From assembly GCF_002013465.1 (NCBI RefSeq), contig NZ_MAFC01000005.1:124001-188000 (forward strand): a DNA stretch of 64,000 bases, written 5' to 3'. Shown piece by piece: positions 49,078 to 58,534 of the stretch. The notes under the pieces were generated by a model. That model was not told the DNA's origin and searched no databases. It saw only the letters and a program-made list of their open reading frames with translations. Origin of the DNA: Mycobacterium sp. D16R12 (GTDB lineage Bacteria; Actinomycetota; Actinomycetes; Mycobacteriales; Mycobacteriaceae). How positions within the stretch are numbered: position 1 is the stretch's first letter; each line of letters starts with the position of its first letter. The position numbers and the translations under genes were made by a program.

Positions 49078-49979
49078 CCAGCGGTCCTCTCGGGTTGGGG
49101 TTCGGTGGTGTTGATTTTTTGGGGCTTTTCTTTGGGCGGCAAGGTGACCGGGCGCAGGAAGAGGCCGAGCACGATCACCAGGTAGGCGATCCAGCCCGTG
49201 AGTTGCAGCACCGTCGGGGTCGGTGTCACGTTGAAGATCCCGCGTAGCAGTTCGCCGTACCAGGCGCTCCAGTCGAACCAGCTGGTGATGTCAAAGGCCT
49301 TGTGGGACAGACCCGGAAGCCATCCGACCGTCTGGAGGGCGCCGATGCCATAGGACAGGATGCCGGCGGCCACCACCACCAGAAAGGCGCCGGTGTACTT
49401 GAAGAACTTGCTCAAGTTGATCTTGATAGCACCGCGATACATGCCATAGGACAACGCCGCCGCGGCGGCGACTCCGGTAACGAGTCCGGCCAGGGGCCAG
49501 GCAGTTCCGGTCTTGGCGTACCCGACCATGAACAGTGCGGTCTCAACACCCTCACGTCCGACCGACAGGAATGCGACGGTCAGGATCGCCAACGAGCCCG
49601 TTTCCAATGCCTGGGCCATGCCGTGGCGCAGTTCGCCGGCGATGCTGGCCGCCGCGGTGCGCATCCACAGCACCATGGTCGTCACGATGGCCACCGCGAC
49701 CAGCGAGGCCACCCCGGCGATCGCTTCGGCTCCGAGATCGCTGATGGTGTTACTGCCGAAATGGATCGTCACGAAGATGAGCAAGGTCATCGCGATGGCG
49801 CCGGCCACTCCCAGCCACACCCACCGCAGCGCATCGCGGCGGTTCGACTTCACCAGGAACGCCACCAGGATCATCACGACGATCCCGCATTCGAGGCCTT
49901 CACGCAGACCGATGAGGCCGCTGCTGAAGTATTGCGAGAAGCTTGTCGGCCCGTCGGCTAGGACGCCGATACTGCGCAT
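49074..49979 (-). CDS. efeU: FTR1 family iron permease EfeU
   Basis: 301-aa membrane protein with about seven helices and both iron-translocation motifs, REGLE in GLREGLECG (about residues 26-30) and REGVE in VGREGVETA. First gene of the efeUOB operon. A candidate IdeR box lies 48-66 bp upstream of the start. Confidence 0.94.
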   Translation of the reverse strand: MRSIGVLADGPTSFSQYFSSGLIGLREGLECGIVVMILVAFLVKSNRRDALRWVWLGVAGAIAMTLLIFVTIHFGSNTISDLGAEAIAGVASLVAVAIVTTMVLWMRTAAASIAGELRHGMAQALETGSLAILTVAFLSVGREGVETALFMVGYAKTGTAWPLAGLVTGVAAAAALSYGMYRGAIKINLSKFFKYTGAFLVVVAAGILSYGIGALQTVGWLPGLSHKAFDITSWFDWSAWYGELLRGIFNVTPTPTVLQLTGWIAYLVIVLGLFLRPVTLPPKEKPQKINTTEPQPERTAG

Positions 49980-50026
49980 GTCCAGGGTCCTTTTCCCTCA
50001 TGTGACTTTGGCTAGCCAACGCTTGC

Positions 50027-50045
50027 CAAGGTGCGGCTGACCTTA
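50027..50045. promoter_or_regulatory. candidate IdeR box 2, upstream of efeUOB
   Basis: CAAGGTGCGGCTGACCTTA matches the IdeR consensus at 13 of 19 positions by my count. It lies upstream of efeU, in the gap before lpqU. A separate 12-bp palindrome TTGGCTAGCCAA (50008-50019) lies between it and efeU. Confidence 0.6.
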
Positions 50046-50152
50046 CCCGAACGCGGTGCTCGCGGGCGATGGCATGGCATCGGCTGCGTCCGAGTGCGTC
50101 CAGGTCGTGCAACGATGGAGGGCAATCCATCGCACCGTCTAGGAGTTCCGTC

Positions 50153-52296
<2,144 letters not shown>

Positions 52297-52325
52297 CGGA
52301 CAAGCCGACGGGCTGAGGCCGAGCT

Positions 52326-52946
52326 ATGGCTGAATCCAAACGCCGCCCCGCGTCCGGTAGGTCGCGGGGCCCGGCTCCGGCTGCCCGTAAACGGACACCG
52401 GTCAAGCGGCCTGCGCAGAAGGTCGTCAGGGGTCCTGCCCGGAGTGGTCCGGCGGCGACCGCCAAGGCCGGCGGGACCACCGACGCGGTGGCCGAATCGA
52501 TCGAACGCAGCGCCGAGCATCAGTCCGAGCAGCGCCTCGGATCCACCGCGCGGCGGGCCGCCATTCTGGCCGCCGTGGTGTGTGCGCTGACCCTGACCGT
52601 GGCCGGTCCGGTTCGCACGTATTTCTCGCAGCAGGCCCAACGCAATCAGCTCGCAGCGGCCGAAGCCCAGCTGCGCGACCAGATTGCCTTGCTCGAGGAC
52701 AAGAAGCGCCGGCTGGCGGATCCGGCCTACATCGCGGCCCAGGCGCGCGAGCGGCTGGGATTCGTGATGCCGGGCGAGGTGCCGTTCCAGGTGCAGCTGC
52801 CGAACACTCCCGTCGATGCCAGGCCCCAGGGGCAGGGGCCGGTGGACAACGGCAATCCGTGGTACACCAACCTGTGGCACAACATCGCCGACTCTCCCAC
52901 GGCCGTACCGACTGCGCCGCCGGCGTCACCGGCTCCGCTGCCGTGA
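52326..52946 (+). CDS. septum formation initiator, FtsB/DivIC family
   Basis: 206 aa. A basic Pro/Arg/Lys-rich cytoplasmic segment (about residues 1-75) precedes one membrane helix (about 78-97), then a coiled coil (about 100-135, QLAAAEAQLRDQIALLEDKK) and a Pro-rich tail. Divisome linker protein; orthologue of Rv1024 by position. Overlaps the DUF501 gene by a GTGA. Confidence 0.9.
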   Translation: MAESKRRPASGRSRGPAPAARKRTPVKRPAQKVVRGPARSGPAATAKAGGTTDAVAESIERSAEHQSEQRLGSTARRAAILAAVVCALTLTVAGPVRTYFSQQAQRNQLAAAEAQLRDQIALLEDKKRRLADPAYIAAQARERLGFVMPGEVPFQVQLPNTPVDARPQGQGPVDNGNPWYTNLWHNIADSPTAVPTAPPASPAPLP

Positions 52947-53422
52947 TCTCCGACGACGACATCGCCGCAGTCACAGGGCAATTGGGCCGCGCGCCGCGAG
53001 GAATGCTGGAGGTCTCCTACCGTTGCCCTAACGGTGAGCCAGCCGTCGTGAAGACCGCTCCGCGGCTACCCGACGGCACACCGTTTCCCACGCTCTACTA
53101 CTTGACGCACCCAGCCCTCACGGCCGCGGCGAGCCGTCTGGAGTCCGGTGGGCTGATGCGCGATATGACCGATCGCCTTGCCTCCGATGAGGATCTGGCC
53201 GCCGCGTATCTGCGGGCCCATGAGAGCTACCTTGCCGAACGCGACGCCATCGAACCGCTCGGCACCACGGTGACCGCCGGTGGCATGCCCGACAGGGTGA
53301 AGTGCCTGCACGTGCTGATCGGACACTCACTTGCCGTGGGGCCGGGAGTCAATCCCTTGGGGGACGAGGCGATTCGAGAGCTGGCGGGCACCATGCCCGG
53401 TGTGTTGCCGGAGGTGTGGTGA
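52943..53422 (+). CDS. DUF501 family protein
   Basis: 159 aa, cytoplasmic, unknown function. The family features PNGEPAVVKT, TPFPTLYYLTHP and a late GMPDRVKCLHVLIGHSLAVGPGVNPLGDEA region (Cys and His conserved) are present. Consistently found between ftsB/divIC and ppx in actinobacteria (Rv1025). GTG start overlaps the previous stop, and its own stop overlaps the ppx start (GTGA), so the three genes are tightly coupled. Confidence 0.88.
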   Translation: MISDDDIAAVTGQLGRAPRGMLEVSYRCPNGEPAVVKTAPRLPDGTPFPTLYYLTHPALTAAASRLESGGLMRDMTDRLASDEDLAAAYLRAHESYLAERDAIEPLGTTVTAGGMPDRVKCLHVLIGHSLAVGPGVNPLGDEAIRELAGTMPGVLPEVW

Positions 53423-54372
53423 CCACCTTTCGAGTTGGCGCCGTGGATTGCGGTACCAACTCGATCCGTCTGCTGATCTCGGATATCGACGACTCCGGGC
53501 GATTGGCGGACGTGCATCGCGAGATGCGGATCGTGCGCCTGGGGCAGGGTGTCGACGCGACGGGCGAGTTCGCACCCGAGGCCATCGCGCGCACCCGGGT
53601 GGCCCTCAGCGCGTATGCCGAGCTGATGGACTCCCTGGGGGTGCAGCGGGTCCGCATGGTGGCCACCTCGGCTGCGCGTGACGTCTCGAACCGCGAGACA
53701 TTTTTCGCGATGACGGCCGAGTTACTCGCGTCCGTCGTTCCGGGGGCGGTGGCGGAGGTCATCACGGGCACCGAGGAAGCCGCGCTGTCGTTCGCTGGCG
53801 CGGTGGGTGAGCTGGACTCGACGGCGGGGCCGTACGTGGTGGTGGACCTCGGAGGCGGGTCCACCGAGACGGTGATCGGTGATACCGGCGGGGTGAAGGC
53901 CAGCTTCTCGGCAGATATCGGTTGTGTGCGGCTCACCGAGCGGTGCCTGCACTCGGATCCGCCCACCGCCGGGGAGATCGCCGCGGCACGCGAGGTGGTG
54001 CAGGCACAGTTGGCGCGGACATTCGACGTGGTGCGGGTTGAGCAGGCGCGGACGTGGGTGGGGGTCGCGGGTACTTTCACCACGTTGGCGGCGCTGGCGC
54101 ATCGGCTGGACGCATACGACCCTGCCGCGATCCATCTGTCGCGGGTGCCGTTGGGGCGCCTTTCCGAGGTGACGTCCGAGTTGATCGCGATGCCACGAGC
54201 GCAGCGCGCCGCCCTGGGGCCGATGCACGAGGGGCGTGTCGACGTCATCGGCGGTGGATCCATCGTCGTGCAGGAGCTGGCGCGTGAATTGTCCAGCCGT
54301 GCAGGGATCACCGAGCTGGTGGTCAGCGAGCACGACATCCTCGACGGCATTGCGATGTCCTTACGCAGGTAA
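53419..54372 (+). CDS. exopolyphosphatase/pppGpp phosphohydrolase, Ppx/GppA family
   Basis: About 317 aa. ASKHA-fold phosphatase with DCGTNSIRLLI (residues 9-19), the TGTEEAALSF block and the DLGGGSTE phosphate-binding loop. This short two-domain form matches Rv1026 (Ppx2-type), acting on short-chain polyphosphate or guanosine pentaphosphate; I cannot tell which. Last gene of the lpqU-eno-ftsB-DUF501-ppx run. Confidence 0.92.
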   Translation: MTTFRVGAVDCGTNSIRLLISDIDDSGRLADVHREMRIVRLGQGVDATGEFAPEAIARTRVALSAYAELMDSLGVQRVRMVATSAARDVSNRETFFAMTAELLASVVPGAVAEVITGTEEAALSFAGAVGELDSTAGPYVVVDLGGGSTETVIGDTGGVKASFSADIGCVRLTERCLHSDPPTAGEIAAAREVVQAQLARTFDVVRVEQARTWVGVAGTFTTLAALAHRLDAYDPAAIHLSRVPLGRLSEVTSELIAMPRAQRAALGPMHEGRVDVIGGGSIVVQELARELSSRAGITELVVSEHDILDGIAMSLRR

Positions 54373-54406
54373 CTGGGTCTTAACACGCACCCCTGTGACC
54401 TGTATA

Positions 54407-54520
54407 ACAGTTGACAATCTAACCCCTCCTCCAGTTGACAAGTTGATCAATTCAACTGACAGTTGATATATCAACACGAGCGGATAACGGACAGTTGAAG
54501 TCTGGTAAACGGTCAGTTGA
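54407..54520. repeat. array of CAGTTGA repeats upstream of the alpha/beta hydrolase
   Basis: CAGTTGA occurs directly at 54408, 54432, 54460, 54492 and 54514, inverted (TCAACTG) at 54452, and as AGTTGA at 54441. Nested within are two perfect palindromes, TTGATCAA (54443-54450) and GTTGATATATCAAC (54462-54475). The whole 187-bp gap between ppx and the hydrolase is AT-richer than its neighbours. Confidence 0.85.
54452..54466. promoter_or_regulatory. operator candidate TCAAC-N5-GTTGA, site 1
   Basis: TCAACTGACAGTTGA, 5-bp inverted arms with a 5-base spacer. The same element (13 of 15 identical) occurs upstream of the EspR-like regulator gene at 58511-58525. Confidence 0.65.
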
Positions 54521-54589
54521 GGAGCGCAGCGTCGCGCACGAGCCCGGATCAGCAGATGTTTGATTAGGTGCGGAAGGTTTGGATTCCTA

Positions 54590-55480
54590 ATGTCCGGATT
54601 GATGTCGAACGCCGAAATACGCGAAATTGGGCTCTCGGAAACAGGTTTCGTGCGACGGCCCGACCCGGACGGTGCCGCGGTCGCCTACCGGACATATGGA
54701 CGTGCCCGGCCTGGTGTCGCCGATGTGGTGCTGGTGCATGGCAGCCTGCAGAACTCGGCGGTGTGGTCCAAGCACGGCTACATCGCGCAGCTGTCTCAGC
54801 AGTATCGGGTGACCACCATTGACGTGCGTGGGCACGGCGCGAGTGAGAAGCCTGACCACCCCGGTGGATATGCCATCGCCTCGTCGGTGCGGGATGTCTG
54901 CGCGGTGCTGGATCACCTGGGCATCCATCGGACCCACTACATCGGATACTCACTCGGCGGGCGCATCGGGCTTACTCTCGCGGCCACGGCCCCGGAGCGG
55001 CTCACCTCGCTGGTTGTGGCGGGTTCCTCGCACCGGCCGCAATGCGGGGCGGTGGACGTACTGATCTTCCCGGATGCCGTTCGCGTGGTTGAGGAATCCG
55101 GGCTGGAGGCCTTTGTCGAGGGCTGGGAGGCGCACCGCGGTCAGCAGATGGGGTCGGGGTTCCGGGCGACCATTGAGGCGCTCGGTCAGCGAGGGCTGGC
55201 GGCCTTGCTGCGACAGTGGGATGCCGAGCCGGGCGTCGCCGAAGAAGTCCTACTTCAAATCGAGACGCCCACACTGTTTTTCGCGGGTTCTGAGGATCCG
55301 ATGCGGCTGGCCGAATCGCGGGAGGCGGCGATCCGGATGCCGCGTGCCTACTTCGCCCTGCTGGACGGCTGCAACCACGGCCAGACGGTGACGATGCGCG
55401 AGCGCATTCTGGATCGCGCCCAGGCGTTCTTCCGCTTGTCCGAGTTCTCCGATATCGAGAAGCTGCGGGTGGCCGGGTGA
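54590..55480 (+). CDS. alpha/beta hydrolase
   Basis: About 296 aa. VVLVHGSLQNSAVW (oxyanion hole), the nucleophile elbow GYSLGG near residue 122 and a late catalytic His in CNHGQTV place it among haloperoxidase/esterase-like hydrolases. Substrate unknown. ATG at 54590 is preceded by GGAAGG; an ATG at 54602 is the alternative. Overlaps the TauE-like gene by 4 bp, so they form an operon behind the repeat array. Confidence 0.85.
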   Translation: MSGLMSNAEIREIGLSETGFVRRPDPDGAAVAYRTYGRARPGVADVVLVHGSLQNSAVWSKHGYIAQLSQQYRVTTIDVRGHGASEKPDHPGGYAIASSVRDVCAVLDHLGIHRTHYIGYSLGGRIGLTLAATAPERLTSLVVAGSSHRPQCGAVDVLIFPDAVRVVEESGLEAFVEGWEAHRGQQMGSGFRATIEALGQRGLAALLRQWDAEPGVAEEVLLQIETPTLFFAGSEDPMRLAESREAAIRMPRAYFALLDGCNHGQTVTMRERILDRAQAFFRLSEFSDIEKLRVAG

Positions 55481-56337
55481 GCGAGCGTCCTGGATTAGGG
55501 ACGCTGGCTCGCATTGGCGTGTTCGGTGGCCTGTCGGGCGGGCTACTGGGTGGTGGCACCGGGGTCATCACCGTGCCCGCGCTGGCGCGGGCAACGACGT
55601 TGAGCCGAGCCGTCATTCACGGCACCTCGACGCTGCCGAACGTGTCCGCTGCGGTGGCGGGCAGCATCGTCTATGCGCTGCATGGGGCCAAGGTTGACGT
55701 GGTGGCGGGCGCCGGGCTGATGGCCGGCGGGGTGATCGGTGCGGTGGTGGGCGCCAAGCTGGTGGCGCGCATCCCGGAGTGGATCCTCAAGGCGCTGTTC
55801 GTGTTTGTGCTGCTGGCGACGGCGCTCAAGCTGCTGCTGAGTGCGGCGGGGATCGACCCGTCCGCGGGCGAGGCGTTGCTTCCCGAGGCCGTGTTGTCCC
55901 ATGTCCCTTCGGTCATCGCGATCGGAGCGGTAGTCGGGTTCGTCGTGGGTGCCTGGTCGGCCGCGCTGGGTCTGGGCGGTGGGCTGCTGACGGTTCCGGC
56001 GATGCTGGTGCTGTTCGGCTCGGACCTGCACGTGGCCGAGGGCACCTCGTTGATGGTGATGCTGCCCAACGCGCTCGTCGCGTCGACCACCCATCTGCGG
56101 CAGGGCACCGCCGATGCCCCTATCGGCTTCCGGCTGGCCGCTTTCGCGTTGCCGGGCACCGTGATCGGGGCGCTGCTGGCGCTCGCGTTGAACGCGCGCT
56201 GGCTGGCGCTGGTGTTCGGCTCCTACCTGGTGTTCATCGCGGTTCGTGAGATCGTGCGAGCCGTCAGGAGTTCGCGAGACCGTGGGACGAAGAAACCAAG
56301 TCCGGCGTCGGCCTCTCAGGTGTGTGTTGGCGGTTGA
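55477..56337 (+). CDS. TauE/SafE family membrane exporter
   Basis: 286 aa with about eight hydrophobic segments in two similar halves, each opening with a Gly-rich motif (GGGTGVITVPAL and GLGGGLLTVPAML), typical of sulfite/organosulfur anion exporters. Cargo unknown. GTG at 55477 overlaps the hydrolase stop. The last 74 bp overlap, tail to tail, the 3' end of the DUF6545-like gene. Confidence 0.87.
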   Translation: MSERPGLGTLARIGVFGGLSGGLLGGGTGVITVPALARATTLSRAVIHGTSTLPNVSAAVAGSIVYALHGAKVDVVAGAGLMAGGVIGAVVGAKLVARIPEWILKALFVFVLLATALKLLLSAAGIDPSAGEALLPEAVLSHVPSVIAIGAVVGFVVGAWSAALGLGGGLLTVPAMLVLFGSDLHVAEGTSLMVMLPNALVASTTHLRQGTADAPIGFRLAAFALPGTVIGALLALALNARWLALVFGSYLVFIAVREIVRAVRSSRDRGTKKPSPASASQVCVGG

Positions 56338-57451
56338 TCTTCTGGAGCTCGCGCGCGACATCGAGGAGCCAGCTCAGTTCTTCCTTGCGATTGGCGCCCG
56401 TGCGCTCACCGATGATCTTGGTGCCGGAGCTTTTGTCGGTCTGAGGCGCGGTGCGCTGTTGTTCGATGGCCGAATGAATCTGGTGGGCGGCCGATGTGGT
56501 CGAGGTGTTCTCGGCCAGGTAGGGGCGGATGGCGCTCAGGCCGTCGCGAATCTCGACGATTCTGCGGTAGAGCCGGTAGTGGTGATCACCGATCGCGGCC
56601 TGCGGCGGTGCCAGCGCGATCTGGGTGTTGCCCTCGTACAGCGCGGTCCATAGCGGCTCGAGCTGACGGTGTTGCCGGTAGGACTGGATGCGTTGGCGCG
56701 CCGAGGAGACCAGCTGTGAGAAGGACGGTCCCGCAAGGCCGATCACGATGAGGATCTGCCCGATAGTGGCGGCCAGTGGAGCCAAGCGCTGCCAGGAGAA
56801 GCTGTCGTTGGTGATCATGCCGTAGATGGCCGAGTGCGCCCGCATGAGGCAGAACAGCAGGCACATGGCTGCTCCGGCGGCGGTGAGGAGCATGCTGCGT
56901 CGCAGCCACGCCACATCGTGGAAGCGGGCGTACTGCAGACATTTGACGGTGATCAGGAGTGCGCCCAGGCCGTAGGTGATCAGATAGATCAGCATGTAGA
57001 GCACCCAGGCGGGCTTGTTGCCGTGCGAGGCATAGAAGTCCTGTGGCAGCTCGGAAGTCGGTGCCACAAACCAGCAGAGAACCAGTGCAGCGCCGATGGC
57101 TACTGCCATGCCGACCCAGAGCCGTGCGCGCTGAACCGCACGTGGACCGGATTCACCCCAGAAGGTGATGACCGTGAGAACGCATGCGGTCCACGCCATG
57201 CCGCCCGAGAGGTTCAAGACGAGCCGGCCCATGTTGTGTACGCCGACCAGGTTGTCGAACTTCTCGTACAGGGGTGGAGTTGCCAAGGTGACGGCAATTC
57301 CCTTGAACAGGAATGACAACAACAGTGCCACCGAGGCGGGTGGGCGGACTCGCGAGCGCAGCATCGCGGCGGCGACCACCACCACAGCGGCAAAGCTGAA
57401 GACGGCCGCTACCGAATACGCCGCGGCGGAGTCTTCAAAAACTGAGGTCAC
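56264..57451 (-). CDS. DUF6545/MAB_1171c-family putative membrane transporter
   Basis: About 395 aa: seven or so hydrophobic helices in the first 230 residues, then a soluble charged C-terminal region. Matches from memory the family named MAB_1171c family putative transporter; no activity is established. GTG at 57451 overlaps the stop of the ImmA-type gene (GTGA), so it is translated from the regulator operon. The frame continues to 57661 but has no membrane-protein character there. Confidence 0.8.
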   Translation of the reverse strand: MTSVFEDSAAAYSVAAVFSFAAVVVVAAAMLRSRVRPPASVALLLSFLFKGIAVTLATPPLYEKFDNLVGVHNMGRLVLNLSGGMAWTACVLTVITFWGESGPRAVQRARLWVGMAVAIGAALVLCWFVAPTSELPQDFYASHGNKPAWVLYMLIYLITYGLGALLITVKCLQYARFHDVAWLRRSMLLTAAGAAMCLLFCLMRAHSAIYGMITNDSFSWQRLAPLAATIGQILIVIGLAGPSFSQLVSSARQRIQSYRQHRQLEPLWTALYEGNTQIALAPPQAAIGDHHYRLYRRIVEIRDGLSAIRPYLAENTSTTSAAHQIHSAIEQQRTAPQTDKSSGTKIIGERTGANRKEELSWLLDVARELQKINRQHTPERPTPDLVSSSHGLANS

Positions 57452-57966
57452 GGTGCCGCCGGCGAGCCTTCCAGCACGAGTGATGCCAGGATGCGCCGGA
57501 GGTTGGCGTTCGTGACGGGGATGGGACGGTGGCTGTCGGGACTGACGCGCTGCCCCATCATGGAGGCGAGCATCTCTGCCTCGACTTCCTGGTCGTCCAG
57601 ATAGCTTTCGCGGCACAGGATTTCGGCTAGCTCGCGGCTGCTTGCACCGGTGTGCCCGCACATTACGTGGCTCAGTTCGTGCAGGATGATGTGCTCGCGA
57701 TGCATGGTGGTGGTGTCGCTGTCGTACACCACGTAGTCGGTGGCGTCGGTGCGGACCAGCAGGCCGTGCACGCCGCTGCCGGAGAGCGCGTAGGGCACGA
57801 GTTGGATGTCGCGCTCGCTGATCTCACTGGCCCGGGCGCGGATGTCTTCGACGGTGGTCAGCGTATCCAGGCCCAGATCCGCGAGCTTGCGGGTGCACTG
57901 CTTGTGGATGGCCTGAAGTTCGCGAGTCGACCGTAGATCGGTTGTGAGACAACGCATCTTCGGCAT
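57448..57966 (-). CDS. ImmA/IrrE-type metallopeptidase
   Basis: 172 aa with the zinc-binding HELSH (residues 96-100) and a downstream acidic helix (SRELAEILCRESYLDDQEVEAEMLA read in two parts: RELAEILC and DQEVEAEML) that supplies the third ligand. Such proteases cleave or relieve a partner XRE repressor. The gene lies 2 bp after an XRE/EspR-like regulator gene, the usual arrangement. Confidence 0.87.
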   Translation of the reverse strand: MPKMRCLTTDLRSTRELQAIHKQCTRKLADLGLDTLTTVEDIRARASEISERDIQLVPYALSGSGVHGLLVRTDATDYVVYDSDTTTMHREHIILHELSHVMCGHTGASSRELAEILCRESYLDDQEVEAEMLASMMGQRVSPDSHRPIPVTNANLRRILASLVLEGSPAAP

Positions 57967-57968
57967 GT

Positions 57969-58448
57969 TTACTGCCCGTTATTGACCGAGTTGTCTACCG
58001 TGGGCAGGCCCTGCAACGCGCGCACGTGGTCGAGCACCGCGGCGACTGTTTCCAGGCTCTGCTTGTTCAGACCGATCGCGCGCAACGCGATCAGCTCCAC
58101 CTCGTCCCGTGTGGTTTCGTCCAGGGCGCCGAGGCGCTCATCGAGCGAGTAGGTGCGCTCGGGATCGGTGAGAACCGAGAGCGGAACGCGGAAGAAATCG
58201 GCCAGTGCTCCGAGCAGGTCGATGGCGGGACGGGCGCGCTTACCGGTGCGCAGCGCCGAGAGGTAGGCACCGCCGACCTTGATGCCGGGGCTGGACTTCT
58301 TGATGCCGTTGGCAACCTCGTCATTGGTCCACATGCGCCCATCGGGCCGCCGATGCGAATGGAAGAGCGCATTGATGCGATCAGCAAGGTTCGCGTCGGC
58401 GGATTTGGTGTCCTGAAGGGACACCTGCGGCGGGCTCGTCGTGGCCAT
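57969..58448 (-). CDS. XRE/EspR-like helix-turn-helix regulator
   Basis: 159 aa. An N-terminal HTH domain (about residues 20-95) has the layout of the mycobacterial regulator EspR: ADRINALF, WTNDEVANGI, AYLSALRTGKRARP and LADFFRV. A C-terminal helical segment (about 100-150) probably dimerises. First gene of the regulator-metallopeptidase-transporter operon. The operator-like inverted repeat at 58511-58525 and a second hairpin (CCCTCA/TGAGGG, 58477-58491) lie in its leader, suggesting autoregulation. EspR likeness is by eye. Confidence 0.82.
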   Translation of the reverse strand: MATTSPPQVSLQDTKSADANLADRINALFHSHRRPDGRMWTNDEVANGIKKSSPGIKVGGAYLSALRTGKRARPAIDLLGALADFFRVPLSVLTDPERTYSLDERLGALDETTRDEVELIALRAIGLNKQSLETVAAVLDHVRALQGLPTVDNSVNNGQ

Positions 58449-58510
58449 CTACTAAGTCAAACATCGATGTCGTGAGCCCTCAACGTGAGGGGGCAGACTC
58501 ACAGTGTGAT

Positions 58511-58525
58511 TCAACGCACAGTTGA
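58511..58525. promoter_or_regulatory. operator candidate TCAAC-N5-GTTGA, site 2
   Basis: TCAACGCACAGTTGA lies between the FAAL gene and the EspR-like gene, 63-77 bp before the regulator's start codon. Same arms and spacer as site 1. Confidence 0.65.
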
Positions 58526-58534
58526 GGTGTGAAT

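Noticed and set aside
50008..50019. TTGGCTAGCCAA palindrome as a second IdeR box before efeU
   Set aside because: Perfect 12-bp palindrome, but the half-sites overlap and do not fit the 19-bp IdeR spacing; left as an unassigned palindrome.
54407..54520. CAGTTGA repeats as a CRISPR array
   Set aside because: Repeat unit is 7 bp with irregular spacing and both orientations, no spacers of constant length and no cas genes.
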